A stretch of DNA of 64,000 nucleotides from Mercurialis annua (GCF_937616625.2 NC_065577.1:25371501-25435500), one strand, 5' to 3'; positions 44,945-56,910 are shown, counted from the stretch's first letter. The notes: generated from the letters alone by a model not told the origin. Numbers and translations are program-made.

Positions 44945-45594
44945 GTGATAGTATTTGAAGAGATGGACTTCCATTCTTGTTTCGGAAGTCTGCAATATAT
45001 AAAGTATGTATTGAAGTACGCTTCAATTCGTAGCGCTGCCGTAGTCAGTAGATGTCAGTCTATATTTGATTGTTTATATCAAACAAGGTCCAGCTGTTAA
45101 CTCTGATTTTATAATCTATACATACACGGTTTATAAAACTATGTTTTTACCAGTTTGATATTTTCACCAATTGTGTATGAATGAAATTGGTATGAAATTG
45201 TTTGACTCGGAACAAGGCAATGCTGAGTTATGTTATCGCAGAGTAAGACCTTGGTTCCTATCGATTATGCATCGGTTTTCAAAGAACGGTTTCGACGTAT
45301 ATGAAATATTGTTTTACGATGTTTTCCCGAAAACGTTTTGTGCATAATTTTATGTTTGATTTGCGGAAAAAAAATTTACTCGTTTTTAGGCTTGCTACGG
45401 GTTCCGGAGAAACCACTCCTGTTCCCTAGCGCCGGTCTCGGCCCTCGAATTTGGGTCGTGAAAGGTGGTATCAGAGCAGTTGGTCCAGGATACCACTGCT
45501 TTGTAGGTGATCTACCTAGGAACTACTGCAGCACATAATGTTCGAGTCATGTCTTTGATCGGTTTTCGTCTGATTTTAAAACTTTCAACTCTCC

Positions 45595-48500
45595 TTTGTA
45601 GGTGATCTACCAAGAAAGTCTTGTGTTTACTCACATGAGAAAACATATTACCATTTTCATCAAAAGGAAAAATACAAACACTACCGACACTGTCCTTCGG
45701 TACAATACAACCTAAAGAAAGAAAAAACATAATGGGAAACCAATTAAGTGTAAACTAAATTGAATAAAGCAATTGATAATAAATCATCAGAAGAGAAGGG
45801 TATAGAGAATAAGTACCAAAATTAAAATCTGCATAAGAAACCTACAGAAGCATTAAAAAGAGTTTTAGTAACCTGATATGAACTAAATATGTACTAAATG
45901 TATACCATACTAATACTTGGAAAAAACAGTAATGTTCAGTTTTAACCTGTGACTGCCTTTCAGCCAAAGAAGCCATTGCATTTTCAAGCGTTTGATCAAA
46001 AACCTCAGCAGATATATTCCAAGTTGTGGAATCAATTATAGATAGAGGTCGGACAGGAACCTGTCAAATTGAATAAGTGATAAATAACAGAAAAAATTGA
46101 AAAAAAAAATAACAAATTAGAAAATATACCTCGTTAGAAACAGAAGCTCCAACAACAGAATTTAATTTTTTTTTGTGTAACAATATCAGCGAGCATATCG
46201 CTGCCAGTAGATGTCCCAACATCCATAGGAAAAACAAAATTTGAACAATCAGCAACACCATCAGTTGCAGCATTCTCAATATTGGCAGTTTCAATGTCAT
46301 CAACTTTACGATCAATCTTCTCCGAAATCGTGGCCTCCAATAAAAACCCATCGCCATCCCCATCGATAGCCCCTTCATTAGCAGTCTTCACATCAGCGGC
46401 ATCTTCATTTGCAGTTTTTTCATTCAATGTCTTGTCATCGGAGCGCTTATCCTCAATGTTTGCATTTACGGAATCCGCGACACCATAAGTTGCAGTAATC
46501 TCAATATAGGCACTTGAAAAGTCACCAGCCTTGTCTGAAATTGTGGCGTCCGATGAAGAACCATCTCCATCACCGTCAACTGAAACTTCATTAGCAGCCT
46601 TCTCATCAGCCGCATCTTCATTTGCAGCTTTTTCGCTCAATGGCATGTCATCGGAGCGCTTATCCTCAGTATTTGCATTTACAGACACAAACTTGTTAGC
46701 ATATTCTTTCTCCGGTGTAAAATTTGATCGGCTGACAGAATCCTCAACGCCTTGCTCAACTCCAATAAAGCTATCATTAAAGCTATCGTTTTTAGAATTA
46801 TCCTCAGCAGCAAAATCTATTTTTCGTTCTTTTACAGACCCGGAAATATATATGCATGCTCGAAGATTGTTGCTGGTTTTTGCTGACAACCTGATAAACA
46901 AAACATGGTTCATATTTAGTTCATATATAGTTAACATTTAGTTCAAAAAACATAAACTGAAATAACACAAACTTGAATATAACTAAACCTTCAAAATAGG
47001 CTCAGAATCGTCAGAAGAAGACTTGGCTAACTCGATAGGATCTTTAGAGACAGGTTTTTTACCAACAACGTACGTCTCATCACTATCACTACCGTTATCG
47101 TCACGAGAGGAGGTAGCATCTTTTTTCGAAGTGGACAAACCATCAACCTAGATAGAAATAAGAATAATAAATGAATGAACAATGATTAATAAAATTATTT
47201 CTTAAAACAAACAGAAAACATAAAAAGAAAATTTTAAATTGAATGAAAATACATTACCTTTTCAGAAGCAACATCTAAATTAATCTTTAAACACAACCGT
47301 TTCACAACGCTTAACACTTCAGAAACTTGACTACTAATAAGGCGTTTAAATTCAGAAATTTCAGACTGGATTTTCTTCTAACCAGTAAAAATGAGTTGGA
47401 ACTTCTCTTCCATAGCGCCTAAATCACTAGATTTATTCCTTTCATCCAAATCATCTGTAACGAGTAATGCCGGACAATAGCCATCTTTAGCACCAACCTC
47501 TTTGCTAGATCCAGAACCATCATTAGACTTACCCTTCCCTTTGAAACTTTTGAAAAAGTCACTTAAAGGAAGGGTTTCCCATTTAGCAGATGTTGGAACA
47601 ATGGACCGCAGATTCATCTGAAGCATTAAAACCAAATATGAACCTAATATTAACCATTTATGACCACAGATTAATAAAAAAGTTAAACAGAAAATTAATG
47701 CAAATAGAGACAAACCTGCTCAGAATAAACTTCATCAAAAAGATCTCTATCAACTGGGATATAAAAAGGAAAAAAGAAAGCTTGCCACTTCAAAATGCGA
47801 GGAATGACAGCTTCATTGACCAACTGAACAAAGGAATTTTGCACCTTCGGACAACATTAATAAAACCAACAAAGAAACACAAGAGGACAACCTTGAAGAC
47901 AGTATTTGTAGATGTGTTTAGGTTCCCTAAGACTACCCAGACCAAAACAGCCTTAGTGGACAAAGAATCAAAAGTATATTTAAAAACATCAGCACCCCAC
48001 GGGTAGTCATTCAACTCATCGGAATCAACAACATCAAAATCTTTTAGAGGAATACGAGCAGTTTTAGGGGAAGCTAACAAAAAGTTATGCAAAAAATGCA
48101 TAAAAGCAAGCTTGAAACCATCTTCCGGACAATCCCAATGCTTAGACCTAAAAATATCTCGAAGAGTTTGCTTAGAAATAGACTGTGAACCGCCAAAATA
48201 CTTGTCCAAAATTCCATTAGACACCGTCGGGTAACCATATTTACTGACATTCCCGTGACATTTTAAACCCGACACTAAGGCAAACTCCTCAATACCGAAT
48301 TTCAGCCTATGACCCCCGACCTCAAACCACATCTCAGATTTGTTATATTGCTCTACTTCCCTCAACAACAAACAATGAATAATCTGGTTTTGAACCATAA
48401 TCTTAGGAATATCGAGAAAATAACCGAAATAAGACTTCCTAAACAACTCTAACTCAAAAGGACTCAAAGTTGATTGTATTTCAGAAATAGTATCGTAGGA

Positions 48501-49149
48501 CATACAAGTATCGATTTTCAAATGAAGTCGATCTTCACGTAAGAGCTTTAACTGCCACAGCTATAAAAATAAATAATAAAACTGTCAGACACCATAAAAA
48601 CAAAAATAAATATGACCTAAAAGTGGACTACATATTGAAATCTAAAATACAACACAAACAATCCTAATGACAATAACAAATAATTAAAACATAGAATGAA
48701 GCAATTTAACAAAACAAACTAAGTATTAGAACCTAAATTAAACCAGATCAGGGGAAAATAAATGAATGACAAAATGAAACAAATAAGGATCAAATAGAAT
48801 CACGCATACAAACATATAATCAGTAAATAAACAAACATCATAAAATTAACAAAATCGAAAACCTAAAAATTGAAAATGAAATTAAGAACAGTACCTTAGG
48901 ACTTCGCTGTTTTGGTTCAGAGATTGAAATCACTTTTTGCTTCTTCTTTGGCTTAGTAATTTCGGTTGCATGTCTCTTTTTGAGAGAAGGAGGAGATTGT
49001 CGGACTACTCCTTCACCAGAGACAGATTCTTGTTGAACTTTGGCCTTGACATTGTTTGATTCACCCTTCTTCTTCTTAGAAACCGCTTTCTTCGGTTTCA
49101 TATTCAGAGCTTTTTTAGGAATCGATTTTGCAGAACGTGTATGAGCCAT
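45595..49149 (-). pseudogene. DUF1985-domain gene (Ulp1/Kaonashi-MULE type), C-terminus lost
   Basis: Minus strand, at least seven exons. Exon 1 49149-48896: MAHTRSAKSIPKKALNMKPK, Lys-rich, nuclear. Exon 2 48560 to about 47939: the DUF1985 core ELFRKSYFGYFLDIPKIMVQ, NQIIHCLLLREVEQ, FEVGGHRLKFGIEEFALVSG. Exon 3 about 47823-47717: EAVIPRILKWQAFFFPF. Exon 4 47660-47255 with an internal TAG (after QLIFTG). Then 47150-46985 (SDSDETYVVGKKPVSKDP) and an acidic exon 46900-46134 with two copies of a ~70-residue repeat (SVNAN-EDKRSDD). DUF1985 proteins usually end in an Ulp1-type protease; here the gene meets the gypsy remnant at about 45595 before any protease motif. Probably a transposon-derived gene. 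Confidence 0.7.
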
Positions 49150-49329
49150 TGATAATGATTTAATAACAAAAACAGAGGTTTGTGCTGAGTGATTTTCGCA
49201 GATAATGAGAAAGAGAAGATAGTGAGAAAATGGAGTAATGGAGGAAGTGAGGGAAAAAATTGTAGAGGAGAAGAGAAAGTGGGGGGAAAAATTGAGTGTA
49301 TGAAATACACTATAGCAATTGTAAAGCAC

Positions 49330-50089
49330 CTACTATAGACAGGGTTATTTAAGTAACTTGCCTAAGAAAGGGGTAGAGCTGAAAATGGAAAATTAAAAAA
49401 GAGGGATTTTTGCTTAAAATATTATGTTGGGTCACTAACATAAACTTTTCAGATTTTGGGTATATGGTGACATTTTCTCAAAAAAATAAGGAAAGTGGAC
49501 TATTGTTTTGAGACGAAGGGAGTATATAAAGACTCAACTTTGCGAATTTAAAAAAAAAATTATTATTTTTATCAACCATATTACTATAACATATCAACAA
49601 ATCCCTTAAAATAATAATATTATAATTTAACTAAAAAACCTAATTATGATATTATAAATTAACTTTAAAAATATTAATATTTATTTTATTTAAATATATT
49701 AATATCAAAAAGCGTTGAAATTTGAAAGCCAAAATAATTATACACCAACATAAGAAAAATGTTAATAGAATTAATAAAATCCTAATGTGTGAGTTTAGGA
49801 TATTTTTCAAAAGAATCACACTTTTATTAGGACTTTACCTTCCATCCCCTTGCTTTACCGGCCAAATTTTTTATCCAAACAAAAATATAACTGGATAAAA
49901 AATATAAAAATTATGAGAACAGGGAATAATGAACATGAAGTTTATGATGTATCTATCATCCACGACGTAACAAATTGTGAAATAATGAATTTCCATTATC
50001 CACGGCGTAACGAATTACATTTCTCTCTACAAATATCTATAGATATCAACCAGATACGTTGCATTCGACTTTATTGAAAGAGCCTGCCA
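49330..50089. other. Upstream flank of the DUF1985 gene and AT-rich repeats
   Basis: About 180 bp upstream of the ATG lies a possible start region. 49550-49750 is extremely AT-rich. 49955-50080 is a copy of the GGGGTAACAAACTGCAG repeat family (ATCCACGACGTAACAAATTG, twice). No gene. Confidence 0.4.
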
Positions 50090-50440
50090 GCTTCTATTCG
50101 TCGATTTACGAGAATCAAGTTTACTATCAAGAGATTCAAAAGAAATAGGAAAGCTGGCCAGCTCTCTTCATGTAAAAACTCGTGTTGCCGGCGTCCGATT
50201 GGAATGATCTTGTTCTTAACGTCCCTGGATATCTGACTCGAAGCCCCTGCGTTTGTAGAGTAATCTGGATGAGATAATTTTGTAATTTTCCACAGACAGG
50301 TCGAACGTTTGTCAGAGAATATAAAGTGTCAAAAATATCAGAGACTGTCACAGATTTGAGGGATACTATGGAGTTAAAGATAATGAAGTAGCGGACAAAA
50401 GAGGAGCGGAGTATTGGTTCCCTTACCTTAGCACATACCT
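50090..50440 (+). repeat. Dispersed repeat carrying a decayed exon of the Ulp1-type gene
   Basis: The left half is a member of the GGCGTCCGATTGG family (50160-50205). From the acceptor at about 50292 (TTTTCCACAG) the sequence reads TGRTFVREYKVSKISETVTD, LRDTMELKIMK, stop, and parallels the exon at 60577-60740 (SGQTIVRENKWLIKELRKMS, TMELKIVKKRVKVE). So this is a partial second copy of that transposon gene. Confidence 0.65.
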
Positions 50441-51379
50441 TGTTTGTCTCCCCCTTCTTTATTTATGGGTTCTTCCTGTTCTTTTTGTAGCTTTTGGGTT
50501 GCCTGGTTTTTCTTAACCCAACCCAAAAAAGCTACAAAGCAGCTCATGAAGACTCCATTTTTGTCCTTTCTCCTTTTGCGTGTGGTTTTCTTCTTTCATC
50601 CCTTTGTATTTATAATGGGGTGGGGTGTATATATAGATATATCTATGATGTATTTTTGGTGTTTCTCTCAATCCAATATAACGTTTTTTATGTGTATTCT
50701 AAATGTACTCCTTAATTATAGAGTATTAGTTTTAAAAAAAAATACAAATAAGAAAGATAAATTTATGTATTTTGCATTTTTATATGATTTGCCTTCCATA
50801 AGTACCGTCCTTCCCGAAGCAACGCTTCAAGTTTTAAATCATAATTAACCTAGCGGTAATATTAATCCCTGATGCTCTAATTAGTAGGTGGCTGGAGTTA
50901 TAATTGTTTTTGTAGTAATGTAAAATGACATGTGGCTTTCATGTAAGAAAATAATATTGCGTTTTAATAATAATATTCTACTATTTTATCATCGATTGTA
51001 ATTTGATTCTGTGTTTTAATAATATTCTACTCTATTTTATCATCGATTGTAATTTGATTCTGCGTTTTTAAAAAATAAAAAAAAATAGATTTATGAATGT
51101 TTAATTTGATTCTGTGTTACATACCAGTATCATTAATTATGTTTAAAAAACCAATAAACCCTTTCGTCTCCCTATACATACCCTTTGATTAAACCGTCAT
51201 TAATACATCCACTCTCTTGGGAAACAACACAATGTTTATAGTGAAGAATTTGAGCAGACACGTATCCAACTTATTTAAATATGTAATCACAACACAATGT
51301 TTACTAACACACACAACCAACTTATCATTCAGACACTTATAGAGATCAGATCATTCTTCATATTCAAAGTAACTCCCAA
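50441..51379. other. Intergenic, no gene recognised
   Basis: An imperfect hairpin at 50478-50540 (TTTTGTAGCTTTTGGGTTG pairing with CAACCCAAAAAAGCTACAAA) is present. ATTTTATCATCGATTGTAAT is repeated at 50982 and 51035. The 134-codon frame at 50444-50848 is Phe-rich and overlaps the hairpin; not called as a gene. Confidence 0.4.
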
Positions 51380-52235
51380 ATGTCCGATAGTATTATCTCT
51401 GCATTTGATCTTGAATTAATGGATTGCGCCGTCTGCTGCGAACCTTTAACTCCTTCCATTATTCAGGTTTCTCTTTATCTTTTTTATATTTTCATATTTG
51501 TATCTTTTACTTGGGTTATTCTTAATTATACTATATAACTGCTGATTTTCTTCAGTGTGAGAATGGACACACAACTTGCAACACGTGCTCTGCCAAAATT
51601 CAAAAATGTCATGCTTGCACTGTTCCTATCGGAACAATGCGATGTCGGGCAATGGAAGCAGTGGTCGAGTCTTTAAAAGTTTTTACCAAAATAAAATTTA
51701 TGGATGCTAAGAAACTTTTAGTTACTACGGAAAGACAAAGCACGAAAAGTATTATTCTTTTATAGCGTGTTCATGCCCGCTTTTAGACTGCAATGACAAG
51801 GGATCATCCGAAATGATTTATGGTCACTGTAAAGAGATGCATAAAGATTCGTTTACACCATTTTATTTTGGTCGTTAATTCGTTGTTTCTCTTAACTTGA
51901 ATGATAAGGTTTGCTTCTCCAAGAGGAAAAAATAGATATTGTGTTTGTTCTGAACAACACAATGTGCGCTTATGGGAATATATTAACGTTGTTTTGTCTT
52001 GGACCATTATCAAACCGATGCTGCCCGTATGATATCGAAGTAAAATTTAATGAATCCTCTATTCACAGGTTTCATTCTTCTACCCAGAATATTCAAGACG
52101 CCGACAATTATTACCGTTCATTAACAGGGTTCCTACTTAATAGTAGTGATCATGATTTTTTTGCTGACGGTTTGATAAAGTTGGAAGTTTGTGTATGTCG
52201 ATCATGTGAGTTTGGTTCAGACGATGATAATTAAT
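51380..52235 (+). pseudogene. SINA-like RING E3 ubiquitin ligase, broken
   Basis: Exon 1 51380-51466 (MSDSIISAFDLELMDCAVCC), intron with GT/AG ends, exon 2 from 51556 (CENGHTTCNTCSAKIQKCHA). The RING Cys/His set is complete: CAVC, CENGH, CNTC, CHAC, followed by PIGTMRCRAMEAVVESLKV. After a frameshift near 51690 come HEKYYSFIACSCPLLDCNDK, GSSEMIYGHCKEMHKDSFTP, a stop, FVVSLNLND, another shift near 51908, LQEEKIDIVFVLNNTMCAYG, and the end GLIKLEVCVCRSCEFGSDDD. This is the usual SINA-like plan (RING, zinc finger, binding domain, acidic tail). A short RING-only protein could still be made. Most complete of the three copies here. Confidence 0.8.
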
Positions 52236-52239
52236 GCTG

Positions 52240-53004
52240 CCCCTAGTCAAAATGTCTCTAATTATTAGCCATTAATTTCTGCACCCATATGTAAGTTTTT
52301 GTGTATGTATTGTTTATGGAATCAAATAGTTGTCTATGGAATCAGATAGTTTTTGTGTATGTATTGTTTGTGTATGTATTAAGTTATTGTTTTATAGAGT
52401 AATTTTTAATTTATGGATATTTACCAATTTAAATTTTAGGGTCCATGGTTGAAAACTAAGTCCAATTTGAGGGTCCACAATTGATTAATAAATTCAATAT
52501 TAGGAAAAAAGAACAGTATTAACCTAAAAGGCGATAATCCAAATTTCAATAACAACCAAAAGGCGATAATCCACATTCTTACAGAGCAGTATAAATACAA
52601 AATGTAAAATAGTATTAACCAAATAGATCCAATGTTCCTCAGAGAAAGCAGAAATTGTATTTCAAAGAATATCCTGCAACCCACCTTTTTAGCACCTTTT
52701 TAACTTCTATCAATTCCGACGGACACAGGCTGAATTCCAAAAAATAGATGTAAGAAGTTTTGTAAATAAACACCCTCCTTCAGCTAAATCCAACACTGAT
52801 TGAAGAAAATAAACAATTCATGTGAAACCGAGAAAAATTATGAGCAATAGAATATGGTGTCTATACAGCGTAGATATAGATTATGGGAAGCTGAGGAAAA
52901 TCATGATGATTTCTGTATTGCACTATGTTAAAAGGATGTTGGACAATTTGGTGAAATTGAACAAGAAATTGATTTGAACACTCGGTTTTTTAATTATTAA
53001 ACTC
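52240..53004. other. No gene seen
   Basis: 3' flank of the SINA-like copy, then simple AT-rich DNA with short direct repeats (TTTTTGTGTATGTATTGTTT at about 52297 and 52349; AAAGGCGATAATCC at 52529 and 52559). Confidence 0.4.
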
Positions 53005-53148
53005 CCACAAATTAATTTTTTAAGTATACTTAAGAGTTACCAATGAGCTATAGCTTGAATGGTATAAGCGACGGGCGGCAAACTGCTAGGTCGTGTGTTT
53101 AATTGCTCCCACAAGCTCCCCCCTTCCACAAATTAATTTTTTAAGTAT
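53005..53148 (+). mobile_element. tRNA-derived SINE with 23-bp target duplication
   Basis: Body 53028-53125. A pol III A box, TAGCTTGAATGG, lies at 53051-53062 and a B-box-like GTGTTTAATTGCTCC at 53094-53108; the stretch GAGCTATAGCTTGAATGG...AACTGCTAGGTCGTG resembles a tRNA-related SINE head. Identical 23-bp direct repeats beginning CCACAAATTAATTTTTTAAG flank it at 53005-53027 and 53126-53148. The short body lacks a clear A tail, so it may be 3'-truncated. Confidence 0.75.
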
Positions 53149-53262
53149 TATTTGTTAATTTCCTAAATTCAGTTGAATATAATAATGTCATAAAACCACT
53201 CAAATCACATCGTTTCAAAACAATCTTAAATACAGATTACATTGATAACGAAATTTCACATA

Positions 53263-56160
53263 TTACCTTTTACCGTAAAAAATAGAAAATTCATCCAAAA
53301 TGCTAACCAACAAAACATTACTCCGCATCAGTTGCCGGCACCTGCATTGTTTGCCGGACGAGATGACACTTACTCTTTGTTTGTCCTTTTTTTTTCCACA
53401 AACAACGCATTTACGACGTATAGCTTTTTTTGATGCATCTTTTGTCTTGACAATCCCCGGATCTCGAATAATTTTTGGTGGGTATTTGTCATGGTTGCTT
53501 TTCTTTTGGGTTGATTGTTTTTCTTCCTCTGTTATTATGGACCGCTGACGTGCACCATCTGTGATTCCTAGAAATTTTTTGTTAGCATATTCGAAGGCAC
53601 CAGCATTCATTGACCCGTAGTGCGTTACCTGCAGACATTGGGAATGCAAAGCGGCATATCGGTTGGTTCTATCAGTAGCGGTTAAACGGTGGTAGCTTAA
53701 GCCCGAAAGGTGCGGCATTCTGCGAATGTTCTACATCCAACGAACAGATAAATTGCCCGCTGGAATTTCATGTATACGCTTTTCTTTGATAGCTGAAAAG
53801 ATATGTTTGCATGGCCAACCATGTGTTACTAACATGCAGCGAGAACAGCTTATTATTGTAGGTGTACCAGTCACAGTCCATTCTGGAAAACTGCTTCCCT
53901 CATCACCATAATCAATGATCTTCATTGTTCAATTTGTGCCTCCAAATGTGCAACTAATTTGTTGTGATGCAAAGGCTGCTTCTGCAGCCATTTCTTCCTC
54001 TATCTAAAGTAACATTGGGAGGAAAATAGTAATGTGAAACTTTATTAGTAGAAAGCAGCAAAAACGTAAATTACTAGTAGATTCTTTGAAGACGCAATTA
54101 CATGGTTTTTAAAAAAATCTATCGATAGAGTTTAATTTAAAGATTGCAATTGCAATTGAAATATGAAACTGAAATCATCACAATCGCTAGATTATCATTC
54201 TAAATCTCTAATTTTAGGTATTACCCTCTGGCAATAATACTTCGCACAAGGGGAGGACTCTGAAACATATATGACTAGTTTTTCCGGCTTAAAATTTGTA
54301 GTACTGCCCACCTTAAAATTTCCATTTTGTCGATTTGTCCATCTTATAAATTTCGGTACAATCTTGCCACCTTATGAAACGTTTCTAGGTCCGCCAGTTG
54401 TGAATCACACACAACCAACCATTGGCTAAAACTCGCAGAAAAGATGTGTTTATCAAAATACAGCGTTATTGGTAATTAACTTCTTGGACTTAATAGGTCG
54501 AGGAAGAAATAGAGGTCGGCACACGTACATTACTCATTACTGCTGAAGTATATATGCCTGCCGGTTGGGCGTGCACCTTCTTGAAAATACCATGATAAGC
54601 TGGGGCGGAATTGGCAGGATGCTGTCATGACGCATACATTCCGCCCGAATACGCTCTGTCCCCCTGTAGTAATGCTGGATGAAATTAAGCAATCGAAGTT
54701 CCAGGTTAACAAATCTTTTGATATATGCATTGAAGCTCTCCCCCCTTTGCGTTGTGTTCATTCCGCCTAAGAACACGTCTAAAAAGTAAGCTTCAGGACA
54801 TAAAGTCAATGCACTATCCATCAGCACAAGCCATGGTAATTTCTTGGGCAGTACATGTTTTTTTTAAATTGATTCCATAAAGATCGAAATATATCGGCAG
54901 TGCATTTTTTTGCATAAGAGTGGCGAATTCATCTCGGAATTTTTGATCTTTACCCGGAACCGAAGTTAAGTTACGGCAAATATGCCACGCACACCACCTG
55001 TGCCTTGTTAAGGGCATTGATTCACGTAAGGAAACCTGCATCGCCTTGTATACGTCTGTGAAGATGGCTTTCGGCGCTATTCCGCCCATGCAATCCACGA
55101 ACGTCCTGAAGACCCAATTGTAGGTTTCTACGTCTTCGCAATTTATAATTGCAAATGCGAAGACAATTTTCAAACGATTGTTGTCTAGGCCTGTGAAAAG
55201 GATTTGGGGCATGCGGAATGTATTGGTTTTGTATGTTGCATCGCATACTACTACATCCCCGAAATTCTTATACTCCGCCCTGGAAATAGTGTCTGAAAAG
55301 AACAGCCTGTAGAGCTTGTCATCTTTGTTAGCAGAGTAACGGCAATAAATACCAGGGTCTTTTGCTGGAAGTCCTGTTATCAAGGCGATGATAGCCTCTA
55401 CATCATTCGTTGAACCTTTAGGCACTTGCGAAGCCACCTGATAATTGTATACATCTTTCCTTGTGAATCCTATAGCGTCATACTCTCCATTGATGGATAA
55501 TATATAGTCTACTATTTGCCCTTTTGGAATACCAGCACCTAAAAGAATGTTGATTTCTGTGGCTTGTTCTTCTTTGATGTGTCGATGGCTTTTGAGAAAC
55601 TGAAAATGGGCAGGAAGAGCCAGAGTATGGTTATGAACATGAACGAATTTGCTTGCATGAAACAAATTAAGCAAAGGCGTCCACTTGATTTGAAATAAAA
55701 CGCCACAGTTTGTCCGAGTAATCCGCCTCTCTGCCCTAACGCAGTTGATGGACCTCTTCCTCCTTACACTGTGGCAGCTGCACACCCAGAGCCTCATTGT
55801 ACGTATTTTATTTATTATTCTCTGATCTTGACAACGAATGCTGAAGCCAACAATTTTAGCATATGTATTGTAGAAATTTTCAGCGTCCTTTAACGTGCTA
55901 AATGGCTGACCGATAACGTCCTCTTCAGTCCATTGATCAACTTGCTTGTGTATATTTTAGCGCAGAAATGCTACCCGCTCACAATAGGCTCTAGAGAGTT
56001 GAGGCTCCATCAGAGATTCGTCTGCATCGTCATCTTATTCTTTATCGTCATCGTCATCTTCTTCTTTATTGTCATTGTCATCTTCTTCTTTATGTTCAGT
56101 CTCATAACAAAACGTGTCGTCGGAGGGAGAGAAAGGGTCATTTAAGTCAAAAATAAAACC
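53263..56160 (-). pseudogene. FAR1/FRS-type MULE transposase
   Basis: Minus strand. An acidic N-terminus (56150-55990) is followed by the FAR1 zinc-binding domain (ENFYNTYAKIVGFSIRCQDQ, RLWVCSCHSVRRKRS, HVHNHTLALP), then the MULE DDE domain: FGDVVVCDATYKTNTFRMPQ, DVETYNWVFRTFVDCMGGIA, PKAIFTDVYKAMQVSLRESM, TRHRWCAWHICRNL. A frameshift in an A8 run (54862-54869) precedes MDSALTLCPEAYFLDVFLGG, MNTTQRGESFNAYIKRFVNL; a gap with intron-like DNA spans about 54530-53940; then the SWIM finger CSRCMLVTHGWPCKHIF and a C-terminal RRKCVVCGKKK knuckle. Two stops lie in the N-terminal region. Both catalytic Asp residues visible here are kept. Confidence 0.85.
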
Positions 56161-56224
56161 CATTTGGTCAACTGTTTAGATGTGAAATGGATCCGTTTTG
56201 CTGTGGAAGTGTGTTGTTAAGTCT

Positions 56225-56385
56225 AACAATCGGTACGACGTCGGATGACTAGATAAATGTCCCCATAAATCATTCAAAATTACCGCCTTTACTTTAGCTC
56301 CGAGCTCCGCGCTCTCATCAATTAGAAATGACAAGGCACTGTAGTCTGTAGACATGCCGTCTAGGAACTGAAATTAATCATTAAT
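56225..56385 (-). repeat. Exon-like block, copy 1 (copy 2 at 58585-58740)
   Basis: The minus strand reads LDGMSTDYSALSFLIDESAE, LGAKVKAVILNDLWGHLSSH, PTSYRLLD. Copy 2 is recognisable through GACAAG, GCCGTCTAG, TACGGCGTCGG and the overall spacing. The two copies flank the 2.16 kb insertion at 56389-58555, possibly as halves of a duplicated target or of the same gene. Confidence 0.5.
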
Positions 56386-56666
56386 AAAATGGCTTAATTA
56401 CTTAAAAAACCCTCACCTTTAACTTTTTTTTCGTTTATACCCTGACCTAGGGAACTGTCACATATACTCACGACCTTGTCTTTATGCTTCACCTCTACCT
56501 CGAGGTATTAAATTTACCTCTTTTCATTTGAAAAAAGTTTAAAATAGTCCTTCATTTTTAGTATATATTCTAATTACACGTCAATGTTATTAATTATACA
56601 AAAATACATTCTTCTTTAATAAAATCAATTAATTATAATTATTTAAATTTCACCCACCGCTACCGT

Positions 56667-56910
56667 CCTCCTTCCGTGGAAGGAGGAACCGTCGTCCTCC
56701 TTCCATGGCACGCTGTTCCTCCATGGAAAGGAGGAAAGGAACAGCGTGTTCCTCCATGGAAAGGAGGAACAACGTGTTCCTCCATGGAAAGGAGGAACAG
56801 ATCTGTTCCCCTTTCAAAGGAGGAACATGCTGTTCCTCCTTTCCAAGGAGGAGCAGCGTTTTCCTCCTTCCATGGAGGAACATACTGCCTCCATGGAAGG
56901 AGGAAGCTGT
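56667..56910. repeat. Array of about nine CCTCC-NN-GGAGG hairpins
   Basis: Unit GTTCCTCCATGGAAAGGAGG followed by AAC, about 25-28 bp, repeated nearly head to tail, e.g. near 56752, 56776, 56802, 56830 and 56870, each able to fold on itself and to pair with its neighbours. The loop region varies (CATGGAAA, CCTTTCAA, CTTTCCAA) while arms stay complementary. Confidence 0.92.

Larger units (their letters stand above)
41847..45590 (+). mobile_element. Tekay-like gypsy remnant: LTR (LTR-3) plus start of internal region
   Basis: LTR 41847 to about 45463 (TGTAATACCCCG ... GGGTCGTGAAA, ending altered from the usual TGACA), primer site TGGTATCAGAGC at 45466-45477, then about 110 bp homologous to the leader of the nested element (TAGGAACTACTGC, TCATGTCTTTGA). 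It stops at about 45590 where the DUF1985 gene begins. At 3.6 kb the LTR is longer than LTR-1 and LTR-2 but carries the same landmarks in the same order. Confidence 0.85.

Noticed and set aside
41847..45463. LTR-3 as a solo LTR
   Set aside because: A primer site and about 110 bp of leader follow it, so it is a truncated 5' end rather than a solo LTR.
50444..50848. 134-codon Phe-rich frame that looks like a membrane protein
   Set aside because: AT-rich translation with no conserved motif, overlapping an imperfect hairpin; no start context or homologous copy seen.
53040..53115. A tRNA gene
   Set aside because: A- and B-box-like motifs exist, but the sequence does not fold into a full cloverleaf with an acceptor stem and is flanked by a 23-bp TSD; a SINE fits better.
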